17,125 nt of DNA from Candidatus Competibacteraceae bacterium (GCA_007120095.1 SKOM01000044.1:1-17125), one strand, 5' to 3'; positions 1 through 7,894 are shown, counted from the stretch's first letter. Program-made: numbers and translations. The notes: generated from the letters alone by a model not told the origin.

Positions 1-554
1 ACCTGAATTTCATCGGTGGCAAACCGCCGGGCGAACTCACCACCAGCGACAAAGCGTACACTATGCTGGAGGGCATATTGCTGATCCGGATCCTCGCTCT
101 CGGGCCAGCGATGATCAAGCCGTCCGGGGATGTGGTGAATGGCCGGATGCAGGCTACCGCCAAAGGCGACATTTAATTCCTGAAATCCCCGGCAAATGGC
201 CAGCAACGGTAAACCGCGTTCCAGCGCCAGGGGAATCAGGCCCGGTGCATCTGCCTGGCCGATAGTCAGGGCATCACGCGCTCGATCAAAAGGTTCATGC
301 TCAGCCGTAGCGGTCGTGGCGTAATACTCCGGGTGAAGATTGGACAAGCTGCCGGTGAGCAACAAACCATCCAAGCGATCCAGCAGGCGCTCTAAATCCA
401 GCCGTCGGGCTAAGGCCGGGATGATCAGCGGAATGCCGCCAGCAATCTCGGCGACAGCGGTTAAATATTTTTCGCTCACCGCGTGGCTGGACTGGCTATT
501 GACCCGTTTGCAATCGGCGCTGACGCCGATGAAAGTGACTGCTGTAATGTGCAT
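1..554 (-). CDS. PuuD-like gamma-glutamyl-GABA hydrolase family protein (class I glutamine amidotransferase, peptidase C26), 3' part outside window
   Basis: Reading leftwards from an ATG at 554-552 gives 184 codons that stay open to the window edge, so the C-terminal part is missing. The protein contains LTGSLSNLHPEYY (about residues 67-79), FDRARDALT (89-97) and the nucleophile-elbow segment LLAICRGFQELNVAFGGSLH (117-136), whose Cys121 is the expected catalytic cysteine. These are hallmarks of the PuuD/peptidase C26 family, which hydrolyses gamma-glutamyl amides such as gamma-glutamyl-GABA in putrescine breakdown (E. coli PuuD is 254 aa). The His and Glu of the triad lie beyond the window. 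An earlier ATG at 567-565 is out of frame and stops after four codons, so 554 is the best start; a GGAA sequence about 8 nt upstream can act as ribosome binding site. No other putrescine gene is visible, so the real substrate is open. The gene is divergent from icd. Confidence 0.85.
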   Translation of the reverse strand, partial: MHITAVTFIGVSADCKRVNSQSSHAVSEKYLTAVAEIAGGIPLIIPALARRLDLERLLDRLDGLLLTGSLSNLHPEYYATTATAEHEPFDRARDALTIGQADAPGLIPLALERGLPLLAICRGFQELNVAFGGSLHPAIHHIPGRLDHRWPESEDPDQQYALQHSVRFVAGGEFARRFATDEIQ

Positions 555-775
555 CAATCGGTTTCCATGAGGTATAAACAAATAAGCTATGGACAGTGAC
601 AGCAATTATGTGTAGCTTTCAAGTGCTGACCTGTTGCGCGACAAACCTCGGCTTGCAGGCGGGGGAGGATGTTCATGCAGCACCGAAATCGGTAACCATT
701 TGGGCGTGTGTGATTTTGCCACCCGCGCGGTCTGCCATGCTTAATAATAATGCCCCTGATATCTAAGGAGAACCC
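555..775. other. Divergent intergenic region between the amidotransferase gene and icd
   Basis: This 221-nt spacer must hold the promoters of both divergent genes. I see no convincing paired -35/-10 on either strand; an AT-rich TTAATAATAA at 741-750 could be part of an icd promoter. An inverted repeat ACCGA-AA-TCGGT lies at 682-693. The stretch holds no credible small gene: the only short reading frames are under 10 codons. Confidence 0.4.
765..770 (+). promoter_or_regulatory. Ribosome binding site of icd
   Basis: AAGGAG lies 5 nt before the ATG at 776 and supports that start for the first gene of the run. Confidence 0.8.
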
Positions 776-2542
776 ATGGCCTATCAGCATATTCAACTGC
801 CTGAGACCGGGCACAAAATCACTATCGAAGATGGCAAATTGCAGGTGCCTGACCAACCTATTCTCGGCTATGTCGAAGGCGATGGCATCGGCCCTGACAT
901 CACCCGCGCCTGTCTACGGGTATGGGATGCCGCAGTAGAGCAGGCTTATGGCGGACAACGCAAGATCCACTGGTGTGAGCTGTTCATGGGTGAAAAAGCC
1001 GCCAGCCTTTACGACGGTGATTATTTCCCCGCCGAAACCCTGGCCGCCATCCAGGAGCTGATTGTCGCCATTAAAGGGCCTCTGACTACGCCTGTTGGCG
1101 GTGGTTTCCGCTCATTGAATGTAGCACTGCGTCAAGAGCTGGATCTGTACGCCTGCGTTCGCCCGGTGCGCTATTACGACGGTGTGCCCTCGCCGATGCG
1201 CGAGCCGGAAAAAGTCGATGTGGTGATTTTCCGTGAGAATACCGAGGACGTCTATGCCGGTTTGGAATACCGCAGCGGCGATCCTGATAACCTCAAACTG
1301 GCCAAATTCCTGCGCGAGGAAATGGGGGCCAAGTTTTTCGAGGATGCGGGTTTGGGGATTAAACCCATCAGCCCCTTCGGCAGTCAACGTCTGGTGCGCA
1401 AGGCGATTCAATACGCCATAGAGCATGGCCGCGAAAGTGTCACCTTGGTGCATAAAGGCAACATCATGAAATTCACCGAGGGTGCCTTCCGTAACTGGGG
1501 CTATGAACTCGCTAAAGAAGAATTTCCCGACCACACCATCACCGAAGAAGAGCTTTACGACCAGTACGGCGGCAAGCGCCCCGAGGGTAAAGTGGTCATC
1601 AAAGACCGCATCGCCGACATTATTTTCCAGTTGCTGCAACTGCGCCCGGAAGAATTCGATGTCTTAGCCACGATGAATCTCAACGGCGATTATCTGTCGG
1701 ACGCCGCTGCGGCTGAAGTCGGTGGTATCGGCATCGCCCCGGGAGCCAATATGGCTGACCATGTGGCGGTGTTTGAGGCCACCCATGGTACTGCGCCGAA
1801 GTACGCTAATCTGGATAAGGTCAACCCTTCGTCACTGCTGCTATCCGGCGTGATGATGCTGGAATACATGGGCTGGACTGAGGCGGCGGATTTGATCAAT
1901 GCGGCATTCCCCTTAGTGATCGGCGATAAAACCGTGACCTACGACTTCGCCCGGCAAATGACCGGTGCTCAAGAAGTCAAAACCAGTGAATTTGCCAATT
2001 GCCTGATTCGCAAAATCCAATCGGGGAGAAATATCATGCAAGTCGAGCGTGAGCGGCGTAAAGCGGCTGAAGAGCAAAAAGCCGTTTTGGAAGCCGAACG
2101 GGTCGCTGACCCGACGGCGGCTATGATTGCCTCAGGTCGCCAGCCGTCGTGTGCGGCGGATATTATGACCAAGATCAAAGGCATTTTACCACCGGAGACC
2201 TTGGTGACCACCGCTATGCACGTCATGCGCGAGTCCGGTATCGGCTCGATTATTGTGCAGATGAACGATGGCGACTGGGGAATTCTCACCCGGCGCGATG
2301 TGGTCAAGAAAATCATCGCGGCGAATAAGTCCCCGGGGCTGGTTAAAGTCGGTGACATTGCCTCGTCACCATTGGTTACTGTTGACCGCAGTGAGTCACT
2401 GCTTAAAGTGGCTAATCTGCTTATGGAAAATGATATCCGCCGGGTGGTGGTGTTCGATGAGGTGGGTATGCCGGAGGGGATTGTCTCGGAGAACGGCCTC
2501 TTCCGTAACGTCGAAGAGTTCGGCTGGGCGCCTGAAGAATAA
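776..2542 (+). CDS. icd: NADP-dependent isocitrate dehydrogenase with C-terminal CBS domain pair
   Basis: 588 aa, against about 416 aa for the usual gammaproteobacterial enzyme. It oxidises isocitrate to 2-oxoglutarate with CO2 release in the TCA cycle. Residues 1 to about 418 match E. coli Icd throughout: the substrate loop RSLNVALRQ (112-120, with Ser113 at the position phosphorylated by AceK in E. coli), RENTEDVYAG (153-162, catalytic Tyr160), VHKGNIMKF (225-233, Lys227), MNLNGDYLSDA (300-310, metal-binding Asp305 and Asp309) and EATHGTAPKY (334-343). Lys342, Tyr343, Tyr389 and Arg393 correspond to the NADP-specifying residues of E. coli Icd. A charged, probably helical linker (about 419-455) leads to two CBS repeats (about 456-588). 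The first has the ribose/phosphate signature GILTRRD (502-508). The second reads GIVSENG (568-574), without the final Asp. The fusion suggests adenine nucleotide sensing by the enzyme, which is inference. The stop codon overlaps the lutA start (TAATG). Confidence 0.96.
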   Translation: MAYQHIQLPETGHKITIEDGKLQVPDQPILGYVEGDGIGPDITRACLRVWDAAVEQAYGGQRKIHWCELFMGEKAASLYDGDYFPAETLAAIQELIVAIKGPLTTPVGGGFRSLNVALRQELDLYACVRPVRYYDGVPSPMREPEKVDVVIFRENTEDVYAGLEYRSGDPDNLKLAKFLREEMGAKFFEDAGLGIKPISPFGSQRLVRKAIQYAIEHGRESVTLVHKGNIMKFTEGAFRNWGYELAKEEFPDHTITEEELYDQYGGKRPEGKVVIKDRIADIIFQLLQLRPEEFDVLATMNLNGDYLSDAAAAEVGGIGIAPGANMADHVAVFEATHGTAPKYANLDKVNPSSLLLSGVMMLEYMGWTEAADLINAAFPLVIGDKTVTYDFARQMTGAQEVKTSEFANCLIRKIQSGRNIMQVERERRKAAEEQKAVLEAERVADPTAAMIASGRQPSCAADIMTKIKGILPPETLVTTAMHVMRESGIGSIIVQMNDGDWGILTRRDVVKKIIAANKSPGLVKVGDIASSPLVTVDRSESLLKVANLLMENDIRRVVVFDEVGMPEGIVSENGLFRNVEEFGWAPEE

Positions 2543-3291
2543 TGCGCGTTGCCTTGCTGGTCACCTGTCTGGTCGATCTGTTCCGGCCTGCCGTCGGTTT
2601 TGCTGCGGTTAAACTGCTGGAACAGGCCGGCTGTCAGGTTGAGGTGCCGGAAGGGCAAACCTGTTGCGGGCAACCGGCTTATAATTCCGGAGATCGGGCG
2701 ACGGCACAGACCATCGCCCGGCAGGTGATTGCCCGCTTCGAGGGTTATGATTATATTGTGGTGCCTTCGGGGTCGTGTGGTGGTATGGTGAGTCATCACT
2801 ACCCGGCCTTGTTGGCCGATGATCCCGAGTGGCAGCCGCGTGCCGAACAGCTGGCTGAACGAACCTACGAGCTGGTGAGCTTTCTCACCGATGTGCTCGG
2901 CGTAACCCAGGTTGACGCCGAGTTCACCGGCACGGTGACTTACCACGATGCCTGTGCGGGTTTGCGTGAATTGGGGATTAAACACCAGCCCCGCACCTTG
3001 CTGAACAGCGTTACGGGTCTGCAACTCAATGAGTTGCCAGACAGTGAGGTCTGTTGTGGCTTTGGGGGGACATTTTGCGTTAAATACCCGGATATCTCCA
3101 ACCGCATGGTGACGGACAAAGCCCAGCATATCATGGCCAGCGGTGCGGACACGCTGTTGGCCGGCGATATGGGCTGTCTGCTCAATATGGCCGGTAAGCT
3201 CAAGCGGCTCGGTGCCCCGATCCAGGCTCGGCATATTGCCGAGGTGCTGGCCAACCAGACCCAATGCCCCGCCATTGGTGAACCCGACTAG
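2542..3291 (+). CDS. lutA: LutA/YkgE-type (Fe-S)-binding lactate utilisation protein
   Basis: 249 aa. It matches the LutA/YkgE family, a subunit of the LutABC iron-sulfur complex that oxidises L-lactate to pyruvate in the cytoplasm or at the inner membrane face. Two cysteine-rich (CCG) domains are present: Cys9, Cys31, the CCG at 41-43 in CCGQPAYNSG and Cys79 in SGSC; then Cys138 in YHDAC, the CCG at 171-173 in CCGFGGTF and Cys212 in GDMGC. All expected cysteines are kept, and the length is close to the family norm. The start overlaps the icd stop by one base (TAATG) and has only a weak ribosome binding site (GAAGA), so translation is probably coupled to icd. The CCG domain is also found in heterodisulfide reductase and glycolate oxidase subunits, but the adjacent lutB and lutC decide the assignment. 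The true substrate could differ from lactate. Confidence 0.93.
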   Translation: MRVALLVTCLVDLFRPAVGFAAVKLLEQAGCQVEVPEGQTCCGQPAYNSGDRATAQTIARQVIARFEGYDYIVVPSGSCGGMVSHHYPALLADDPEWQPRAEQLAERTYELVSFLTDVLGVTQVDAEFTGTVTYHDACAGLRELGIKHQPRTLLNSVTGLQLNELPDSEVCCGFGGTFCVKYPDISNRMVTDKAQHIMASGADTLLAGDMGCLLNMAGKLKRLGAPIQARHIAEVLANQTQCPAIGEPD

Positions 3292-3304
3292 GGTACTTGC
3301 GACC

Positions 3305-4726
3305 ATGCAGACCACCAGTATTCATTTCAAAGCCAATGCCCGTCGTGCCCTTGCCGATGAATCCTTGCAGCGCTCACTGACCCGGATGCGGGTGGGTTTC
3401 CAGCACAAACGTGCTGTCGCGGCGGCCAAACTGCCGGAATTCGAAACCTTGCGCGATCAGGCGCGTGATCTCAAAGATCATGTGCTGGAACATCTCGATT
3501 TTTACCTCGAAGCTTTTGAGGCCAAGGTCAAAGAGCAGGGTGGTCAAGTCCACTGGGCGCGGGATGCTGCAGAAGCCCGCCAGATCATCTTAGACATTTG
3601 CCAAGCGGTCAATGCCCGCACGGTGACCAAGGGCAAATCGATGATCAGCGAGGAAATCGGCCTCAACAAGCATTTGCAGGCCCACGGATTAACCCCGATT
3701 GAAACCGATCTCGGTGAGTACATTATCCAACTGCGCCAAGAACACCCCAGCCATATCATTGCTCCGGCGCTGCATCTGCACAAAGAAGACGTGGCTGAAA
3801 CCTTCCATCAGCATCACGCCCAATACGGGTTGACCCGCAAGCTCACCCAGGCTCCGGAATTACTCAGCGAAGCCCGCCAGGTGCTGCGCAGCCAGTTCTT
3901 AGCCGCTGATGTCGGCATTACCGGAGCCAATTTCTGTGTGGTTGAAACCGGCTCTACCGTGATTGTCACCAATGAGGGCAATGGCGATTTAACTCAGACC
4001 TTGCCCAAGGTGCATATTGCCCTGACCAGCATCGACAAGCTGGCACCGACGCTGGATGATGTGACGCTGCTGCTGCGGGTGCTGGTGCGCTCGGCCACCG
4101 GCCAGGAAACCTCGGTGTACACCACGTTCTCCAGCGGGCCGCGCCGTGCTGATGATCTCGACGGCCCGGAACAATTCCATGTGGTCTTGCTCGATAATGG
4201 TCGCAGCACCATGCTGGGTACTGAATTTCAGGACATGCTGCGCTGTATTCGCTGCGGGGCGTGTATGAACCACTGCCCGGTGTACGGTGCTGTTGGCGGT
4301 CATGCTTACGGTTGGGTGTATCCCGGCCCTATGGGCGCGGTGCTGACGCCGCAAATGACGGGTATTGATCAGGCCGGTCACCTGCCCAATGCCTCAACAT
4401 TTTGCGGGCGCTGTGAGGCGGTATGCCCGGTACGCATCCCCTTGCCGAAGATGATGCGCCACTGGCGGGAACGCGAATTTCAGCGCCACCTCAGCCCCCG
4501 CAGTGTGCGCTATGGTCTCCGGGCCTGGTCGTTTGCCGTGCGCCGTCCGGCGCTGTATCAGCGTTTGGCCGGGCTGGGTGCCTGGTTGCTCAAGCGCTTA
4601 GCCCGCGGTCGCGGACGTTTAAGTCGTTTGCCGCTGGCGGGTGGCTGGACGGCCGGGCGCGATTTACCGGCACCGAGCGGCCACACCTTTCAACAGCAAT
4701 GGCGGCGACGGGGGCGAGGCGTATGA
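3305..4726 (+). CDS. lutB: LutB/YkgF-type iron-sulfur lactate utilisation protein
   Basis: 473 aa, the usual size for LutB. Residues about 65-310 form the LUD domain, including VTKGKSM (107-113), EIGLN (117-121), ITGANFCVVETGSTVI (205-220) and FSSGPRRADDLDGPE (275-289). A ferredoxin-like part follows, with CIRCGACMNHCP (Cys314, 317, 320, 324) and CGRCEAVCPVRIP (Cys367, 370, 374), the ligands for two 4Fe-4S clusters. The C-terminal tail is rich in Arg and Trp, as in relatives. It should carry electrons for lactate oxidation with LutA and LutC. The open frame reaches upstream into lutA, but alignment with LutB proteins and the first ATG after the lutA stop both favour the start at 3305. There is a 13-nt gap after lutA and only a weak AGGG about 11 nt before the start. 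The stop overlaps the lutC start (ATGA). Confidence 0.94.
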   Translation: MQTTSIHFKANARRALADESLQRSLTRMRVGFQHKRAVAAAKLPEFETLRDQARDLKDHVLEHLDFYLEAFEAKVKEQGGQVHWARDAAEARQIILDICQAVNARTVTKGKSMISEEIGLNKHLQAHGLTPIETDLGEYIIQLRQEHPSHIIAPALHLHKEDVAETFHQHHAQYGLTRKLTQAPELLSEARQVLRSQFLAADVGITGANFCVVETGSTVIVTNEGNGDLTQTLPKVHIALTSIDKLAPTLDDVTLLLRVLVRSATGQETSVYTTFSSGPRRADDLDGPEQFHVVLLDNGRSTMLGTEFQDMLRCIRCGACMNHCPVYGAVGGHAYGWVYPGPMGAVLTPQMTGIDQAGHLPNASTFCGRCEAVCPVRIPLPKMMRHWREREFQRHLSPRSVRYGLRAWSFAVRRPALYQRLAGLGAWLLKRLARGRGRLSRLPLAGGWTAGRDLPAPSGHTFQQQWRRRGRGV

Positions 4727-5400
4727 GCGCTGCCCGGGAGGCCATATTGACCACACTGCGTCGCCAGCTCAAACGCGGCCCGTTGAGCGATGAATCCCGC
4801 AGCCGTTTACAGCAGCGCCTGGCGCAACCACCGCGCCATACGGTACCCCAGCGGGGTTTATTGCCCCACAGCGAGCAAATCGGGTTATTCATCCGGATGG
4901 CTGAACAGGCCGATGCCAGTGTCCAGCGTCTGTCTACGTCTGCAGCGATACCCGCAGCCATTGCCGACTATATCCAGCGGCATAATCTGCCCAGTGAACT
5001 GGTGATGGCCCCTGATCCCAGTGTGTCGGAATTGCCTTGGGCGGAACAAGCGCATTTACGTACTCGTGTGGGTGCGGCAGGCGATCAGGATAAAGTCTGT
5101 GTGTCGCCGGCATTTGTCGGCATCGCTGAAACCGGTACTCTCATGCTGTTGTCGGGGGCGCAAACGCCGACCACGCTGAATTTTCTACCCGACGCCCATA
5201 TTGTGGTGTTGCCTGCTGAACGGATTGTCGGCCCCTATGAAGACGCCTGGCAGCGGCTGCGCGAGCAACAGGTTGCCCTGCCGCGCACGGTGAATCTGAT
5301 CACCGGGCCGTCGCGCAGTGCCGATATCGAACAAACCCTGCAACTCGGCGCCCACGGCCCGATGCAATTGCACATCATCATTCTTGACCATCCATCATGA
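4723..5400 (+). CDS. lutC: LutC/YkgG-type LUD domain protein
   Basis: 225 aa, third subunit of the LutABC lactate oxidation system. The LUD domain is shown by VSPAFVGIAETGTLMLLSG (127-145), PDAHIVVLPAERIVGPYEDAW (roughly 156-176) and the family-diagnostic GPSRSADIEQTLQLGAHGP (195-213). No cysteine cluster is present, as expected for LutC. The frame is open 300 nt further upstream, inside lutB, but the ATG at 4723 overlaps the lutB stop (ATGA) and has GAGG just before it. The N-terminus then fits LutC proteins. Its own stop overlaps the ppsR start in the same way, so lutB, lutC and ppsR are likely translated in a coupled manner. Confidence 0.93.
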   Translation: MSAAREAILTTLRRQLKRGPLSDESRSRLQQRLAQPPRHTVPQRGLLPHSEQIGLFIRMAEQADASVQRLSTSAAIPAAIADYIQRHNLPSELVMAPDPSVSELPWAEQAHLRTRVGAAGDQDKVCVSPAFVGIAETGTLMLLSGAQTPTTLNFLPDAHIVVLPAERIVGPYEDAWQRLREQQVALPRTVNLITGPSRSADIEQTLQLGAHGPMQLHIIILDHPS

Positions 5401-6248
5401 TGCGGCGCACGGCTTTTTTCATCTCCGACAGTACCGGCATCACCGCCGAGAACCTCGGTCGGACGTTGCTGACTCAGTTCGAGTTTCTAGAATTTAATCA
5501 CAGTGCGCTGCGGTTTATTAACACCTCGGATCGCGCCGAGTCTGCACGCCGTTTAATCGAGCGGGCTGCGGAACAAGACGGCCACCCGCCACTGGTGTTT
5601 AGCACGCTGCTGGATAGCGCTACCCGTGCAACCTTACAAACGGCACACTGTGTTTATTTGGATTTATTCGAGACGTTCATCAATCGTCTGGAACACGAAC
5701 TGGGGGTGTGCTCGCAACCGGTACGCGGTCATTCCCACGGCTTGACCGATCATGAACATTATTTTTCCCGTATGGACGCGATTAACTACACACTCAGTCA
5801 TGATGACGGCTGTGCGGTAGCCCATTTAGACGAAGCCGATATCATTATGCTTGGGGTATCGCGTACCGGCAAAACCCCAACGTGTTTATACCTGAGTTTG
5901 CACTATGGTGTTCGTGCCGCTAATTTTCCAATTACGGAAGATGATTTAGACGAGATGCGTTTACCTAAAGTCCTATTACCCCGACGGACCAAGCTGTTCG
6001 GTTTGACCACCGAGCCACAGCGTCTCCAGAAGATTCGCCAGGAACGTTTGCCCAATAGCCGTTACGCGTCGTTGAAACAATGTGAATACGAAGTCCGCCA
6101 GGCTGAAGCACTGTACCGCAAATTTGGTATTCCCTGTCTATCAACGACACTGATTTCGATTGAAGAAATCGCTGCCACCATTGTCGATATGGTGGGCATG
6201 GAATGCAGCCGTTCGCTGCCTACCGCAGCGCCTCTTTACTCTAACTGA
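5397..6248 (+). CDS. ppsR: Phosphoenolpyruvate synthase regulatory protein (bifunctional kinase/pyrophosphorylase, DUF299)
   Basis: 283 aa. Members of this family switch PEP synthase (or pyruvate phosphate dikinase) off by ADP-dependent phosphorylation of a threonine and on again by phosphate-dependent dephosphorylation. Diagnostic segments are FFISDSTGITAENLGRTLL (7-25), the P-loop GVSRTGKTPTCLYLS (153-167), ANFPI (175-179), LPRRTKLFGLTT (194-205), RQERLPNSRYASL (214-226) and the C-terminal ISIEEIA (253-259). Two ATG codons lie in tandem (5397 and 5400); either can be used. The ATGA overlap with lutC implies coupling. PEP synthase itself is not in the window. Placement behind lutABC makes sense because pyruvate made from lactate is the substrate for PEP synthase, which is inference. 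Specificity for PEP synthase rather than PPDK follows from the gammaproteobacterial setting and is not shown by the sequence. Confidence 0.93.
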   Translation: MMRRTAFFISDSTGITAENLGRTLLTQFEFLEFNHSALRFINTSDRAESARRLIERAAEQDGHPPLVFSTLLDSATRATLQTAHCVYLDLFETFINRLEHELGVCSQPVRGHSHGLTDHEHYFSRMDAINYTLSHDDGCAVAHLDEADIIMLGVSRTGKTPTCLYLSLHYGVRAANFPITEDDLDEMRLPKVLLPRRTKLFGLTTEPQRLQKIRQERLPNSRYASLKQCEYEVRQAEALYRKFGIPCLSTTLISIEEIAATIVDMVGMECSRSLPTAAPLYSN

Positions 6249-6253
6249 ATGTT

Positions 6254-6259
6254 GAGGAG
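6254..6259 (+). promoter_or_regulatory. Ribosome binding site of mdh
   Basis: GAGGAG lies 6 nt before the ATG at 6266, a strong site that fixes the mdh start. Confidence 0.75.
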
Positions 6260-6265
6260 ATCCCC

Positions 6266-7246
6266 ATGAAATCACCCGTTCGCGTTGCCATCACCGGTGC
6301 GGCCGGTAATATCGGTTATGCCATGGCTTTTCGGATTGCCGCTGGCGATATGCTGGGTCCTGACCAGCCGGTCATTTTGCAACTGCTGGAAATTACCCCC
6401 GCACTGCCGGCTTTGGAAGGGGTCGTGATGGAACTGAATGACTGTGCTTTCCCGCTGCTGGCCGGCGTGGTCACCGGTGATGATCCGCAAGTGGTCTTCA
6501 AAGACACCGATTACGCCTTACTGGTTGGTGCCCGTCCGCGTGGGCCGGGCATGGAACGCAAGGACTTGTTGACCGCCAACGGGGCGATTTTTGGTCCTCA
6601 AGGTCAAGCACTGAATGCGGTGGCATCCCGCGATGTAAAAGTGCTGGTCGTCGGCAATCCGGCCAATACCAATGCCCTGATTGCGCAAAGTCAGGCGCCG
6701 GATCTCGACCCTCGGCAGTTTACGGCCATGACCCGTCTGGATCATAACCGGGCGATCAGTCTGCTGGCGGAAAAAGTCGATGCGCATAACACGGGTGTGC
6801 GCAAAATGATCATCTGGGGCAATCATTCAGCCACTCAGTATCCGGACATCAGTCAGACCACGATTGAAGGCAAGCCCGCCAATGAGTGGGTGAATCAGGC
6901 CTGGTATCGTGAAGCCTTTATTCCCCGCGTCCAGCAACGGGGTGCGGAAATTATTAAAGCCCGCGGTGCCTCCAGCGCAGCATCGGCGGCTTCAGCGGCG
7001 ATTGATCACATGCGCTCTTGGGCGCTGGGCACTCCTGAAGGGGATTGGGTGAGCATGGGTATTCCCAGCGATGGCAGCTACGGCATCGAGCCGGGGATCA
7101 TTTATTCCTATCCTTGTGTCTGTCGCGATGGGGCTTACGAGATCGTTCAAGGCCTGCCCGTTGATCAGTTCTCCCGCGAGAAAATGCACATCACCGAGCA
7201 AGAACTGCGTGAGGAACGCGCCAGCGTTGAACACCTGTTGGGCTGA
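6266..7246 (+). CDS. mdh: Malate dehydrogenase, NAD-dependent type II (cytosolic-like)
   Basis: 326 aa. It interconverts malate and oxaloacetate in the TCA cycle. The protein has the nucleotide-binding glycine motif GAAGNIGYA (11-19), LQLLEI (39-44) with Glu42 at the end of the second strand (usual for NAD rather than NADP), GARPRGPGMERKDLL (88-102) with substrate-binding Arg92 and Arg98, VGNPANTNALI (129-139), MTRLDHNRA (155-163) and IIWGNHSATQYPDI (182-195) with catalytic His187. This is the 326-330 aa group found in Betaproteobacteria, many autotrophs and the eukaryotic cytosol, not the 312-aa E. coli type. It follows ppsR by 17 nt. Its place at the end of the icd-lutABC-ppsR run suggests shared expression of two TCA dehydrogenases with lactate oxidation. 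Confidence 0.96.
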   Translation: MKSPVRVAITGAAGNIGYAMAFRIAAGDMLGPDQPVILQLLEITPALPALEGVVMELNDCAFPLLAGVVTGDDPQVVFKDTDYALLVGARPRGPGMERKDLLTANGAIFGPQGQALNAVASRDVKVLVVGNPANTNALIAQSQAPDLDPRQFTAMTRLDHNRAISLLAEKVDAHNTGVRKMIIWGNHSATQYPDISQTTIEGKPANEWVNQAWYREAFIPRVQQRGAEIIKARGASSAASAASAAIDHMRSWALGTPEGDWVSMGIPSDGSYGIEPGIIYSYPCVCRDGAYEIVQGLPVDQFSREKMHITEQELREERASVEHLLG

Positions 7247-7252
7247 GTCACG

Positions 7253-7894
7253 ATGCTCCGGCCTGCCATTACCACGGGTTTGGCAGCGCTGGAGCTGCCC
7301 GCTACGCCCGCTCAGATCGCACAATTGGCGCATTACCTCGATCTGCTGGCGCGCTGGAATCGGGTGTATAATTTGACCGCCGTTCGCGATCCTGTGGAAA
7401 TGGTCAGTCGGCATCTGCTCGACAGCCTGGCCGTGGTGCCCTGGTTACAGGGCTCACGGATAGTGGATGTGGGCAGTGGTGCCGGTTTGCCCGGTGTGCC
7501 TCTGGCCGTAATGCATCCGGCGTTACAGTTCACCTTGCTCGATAGCCATGCCAAAAAGACTCGCTTTATGACTCAGACTTGCGCGGAATTAGCGCTGCAG
7601 AATGCCCATGTGATCAGAGCACGAGTGGAGCAGTATTACCCGGCGCAACGGTTTGATTGTATACTCGCCCGTGCGGTTGCCCCGCTGTCACGACTGCTGG
7701 AGTTCACCGGCCATCTGTGCGCGCCAAACAGCCGCTTGTTGGCGTTGAAAGGATCGGAGGCCCATAACGAACTGCAACAGTTACCCGCTGCCTGGCGGGT
7801 ACGCGGCTGCCATCGGCTGCAGGTGCCGGGTCTGGATGCCGAACGCTGGCTGCTGCATTTAGAGCCAAGCGGTCCTGCGACCCATCAGCTTTAG
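7253..7894 (+). CDS. rsmG: 16S rRNA (guanine-527-N7) methyltransferase RsmG
   Basis: 213 aa, formerly GidB. It methylates N7 of G527 in 16S rRNA using S-adenosylmethionine. Visible family features are YNLTAVRDP (39-47), HLLDSL (54-59), the SAM-binding motif IVDVGSGAGLPGVPLA (70-85), LLDSHAKKTRF (95-105) and ILARAVAPL (137-145). The start ATG lies 6 nt after the mdh stop and has no strong ribosome binding site, so coupling to mdh is likely. In most Gammaproteobacteria rsmG follows mnmG (gidA); here mdh takes that place, while the downstream parA and parB are in the usual order. Confidence 0.94.
   Translation: MLRPAITTGLAALELPATPAQIAQLAHYLDLLARWNRVYNLTAVRDPVEMVSRHLLDSLAVVPWLQGSRIVDVGSGAGLPGVPLAVMHPALQFTLLDSHAKKTRFMTQTCAELALQNAHVIRARVEQYYPAQRFDCILARAVAPLSRLLEFTGHLCAPNSRLLALKGSEAHNELQQLPAAWRVRGCHRLQVPGLDAERWLLHLEPSGPATHQL

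Noticed and set aside
3143..3304. N-terminal extension of lutB inside lutA
   Set aside because: The frame is open by chance. The translated extension does not resemble LutB, which begins at the ATG 3305.
1969..3315. Long open frame on the minus strand (448 codons)
   Set aside because: It lies antisense to icd and lutA, both certain genes. Its translation shows no family motif and it arises from the codon bias of the plus-strand genes.
4423..4722. N-terminal extension of lutC inside lutB
   Set aside because: The added 100 residues are an out-of-frame reading of the lutB C-terminus. The ATGA overlap at 4723 fits LutC family length.
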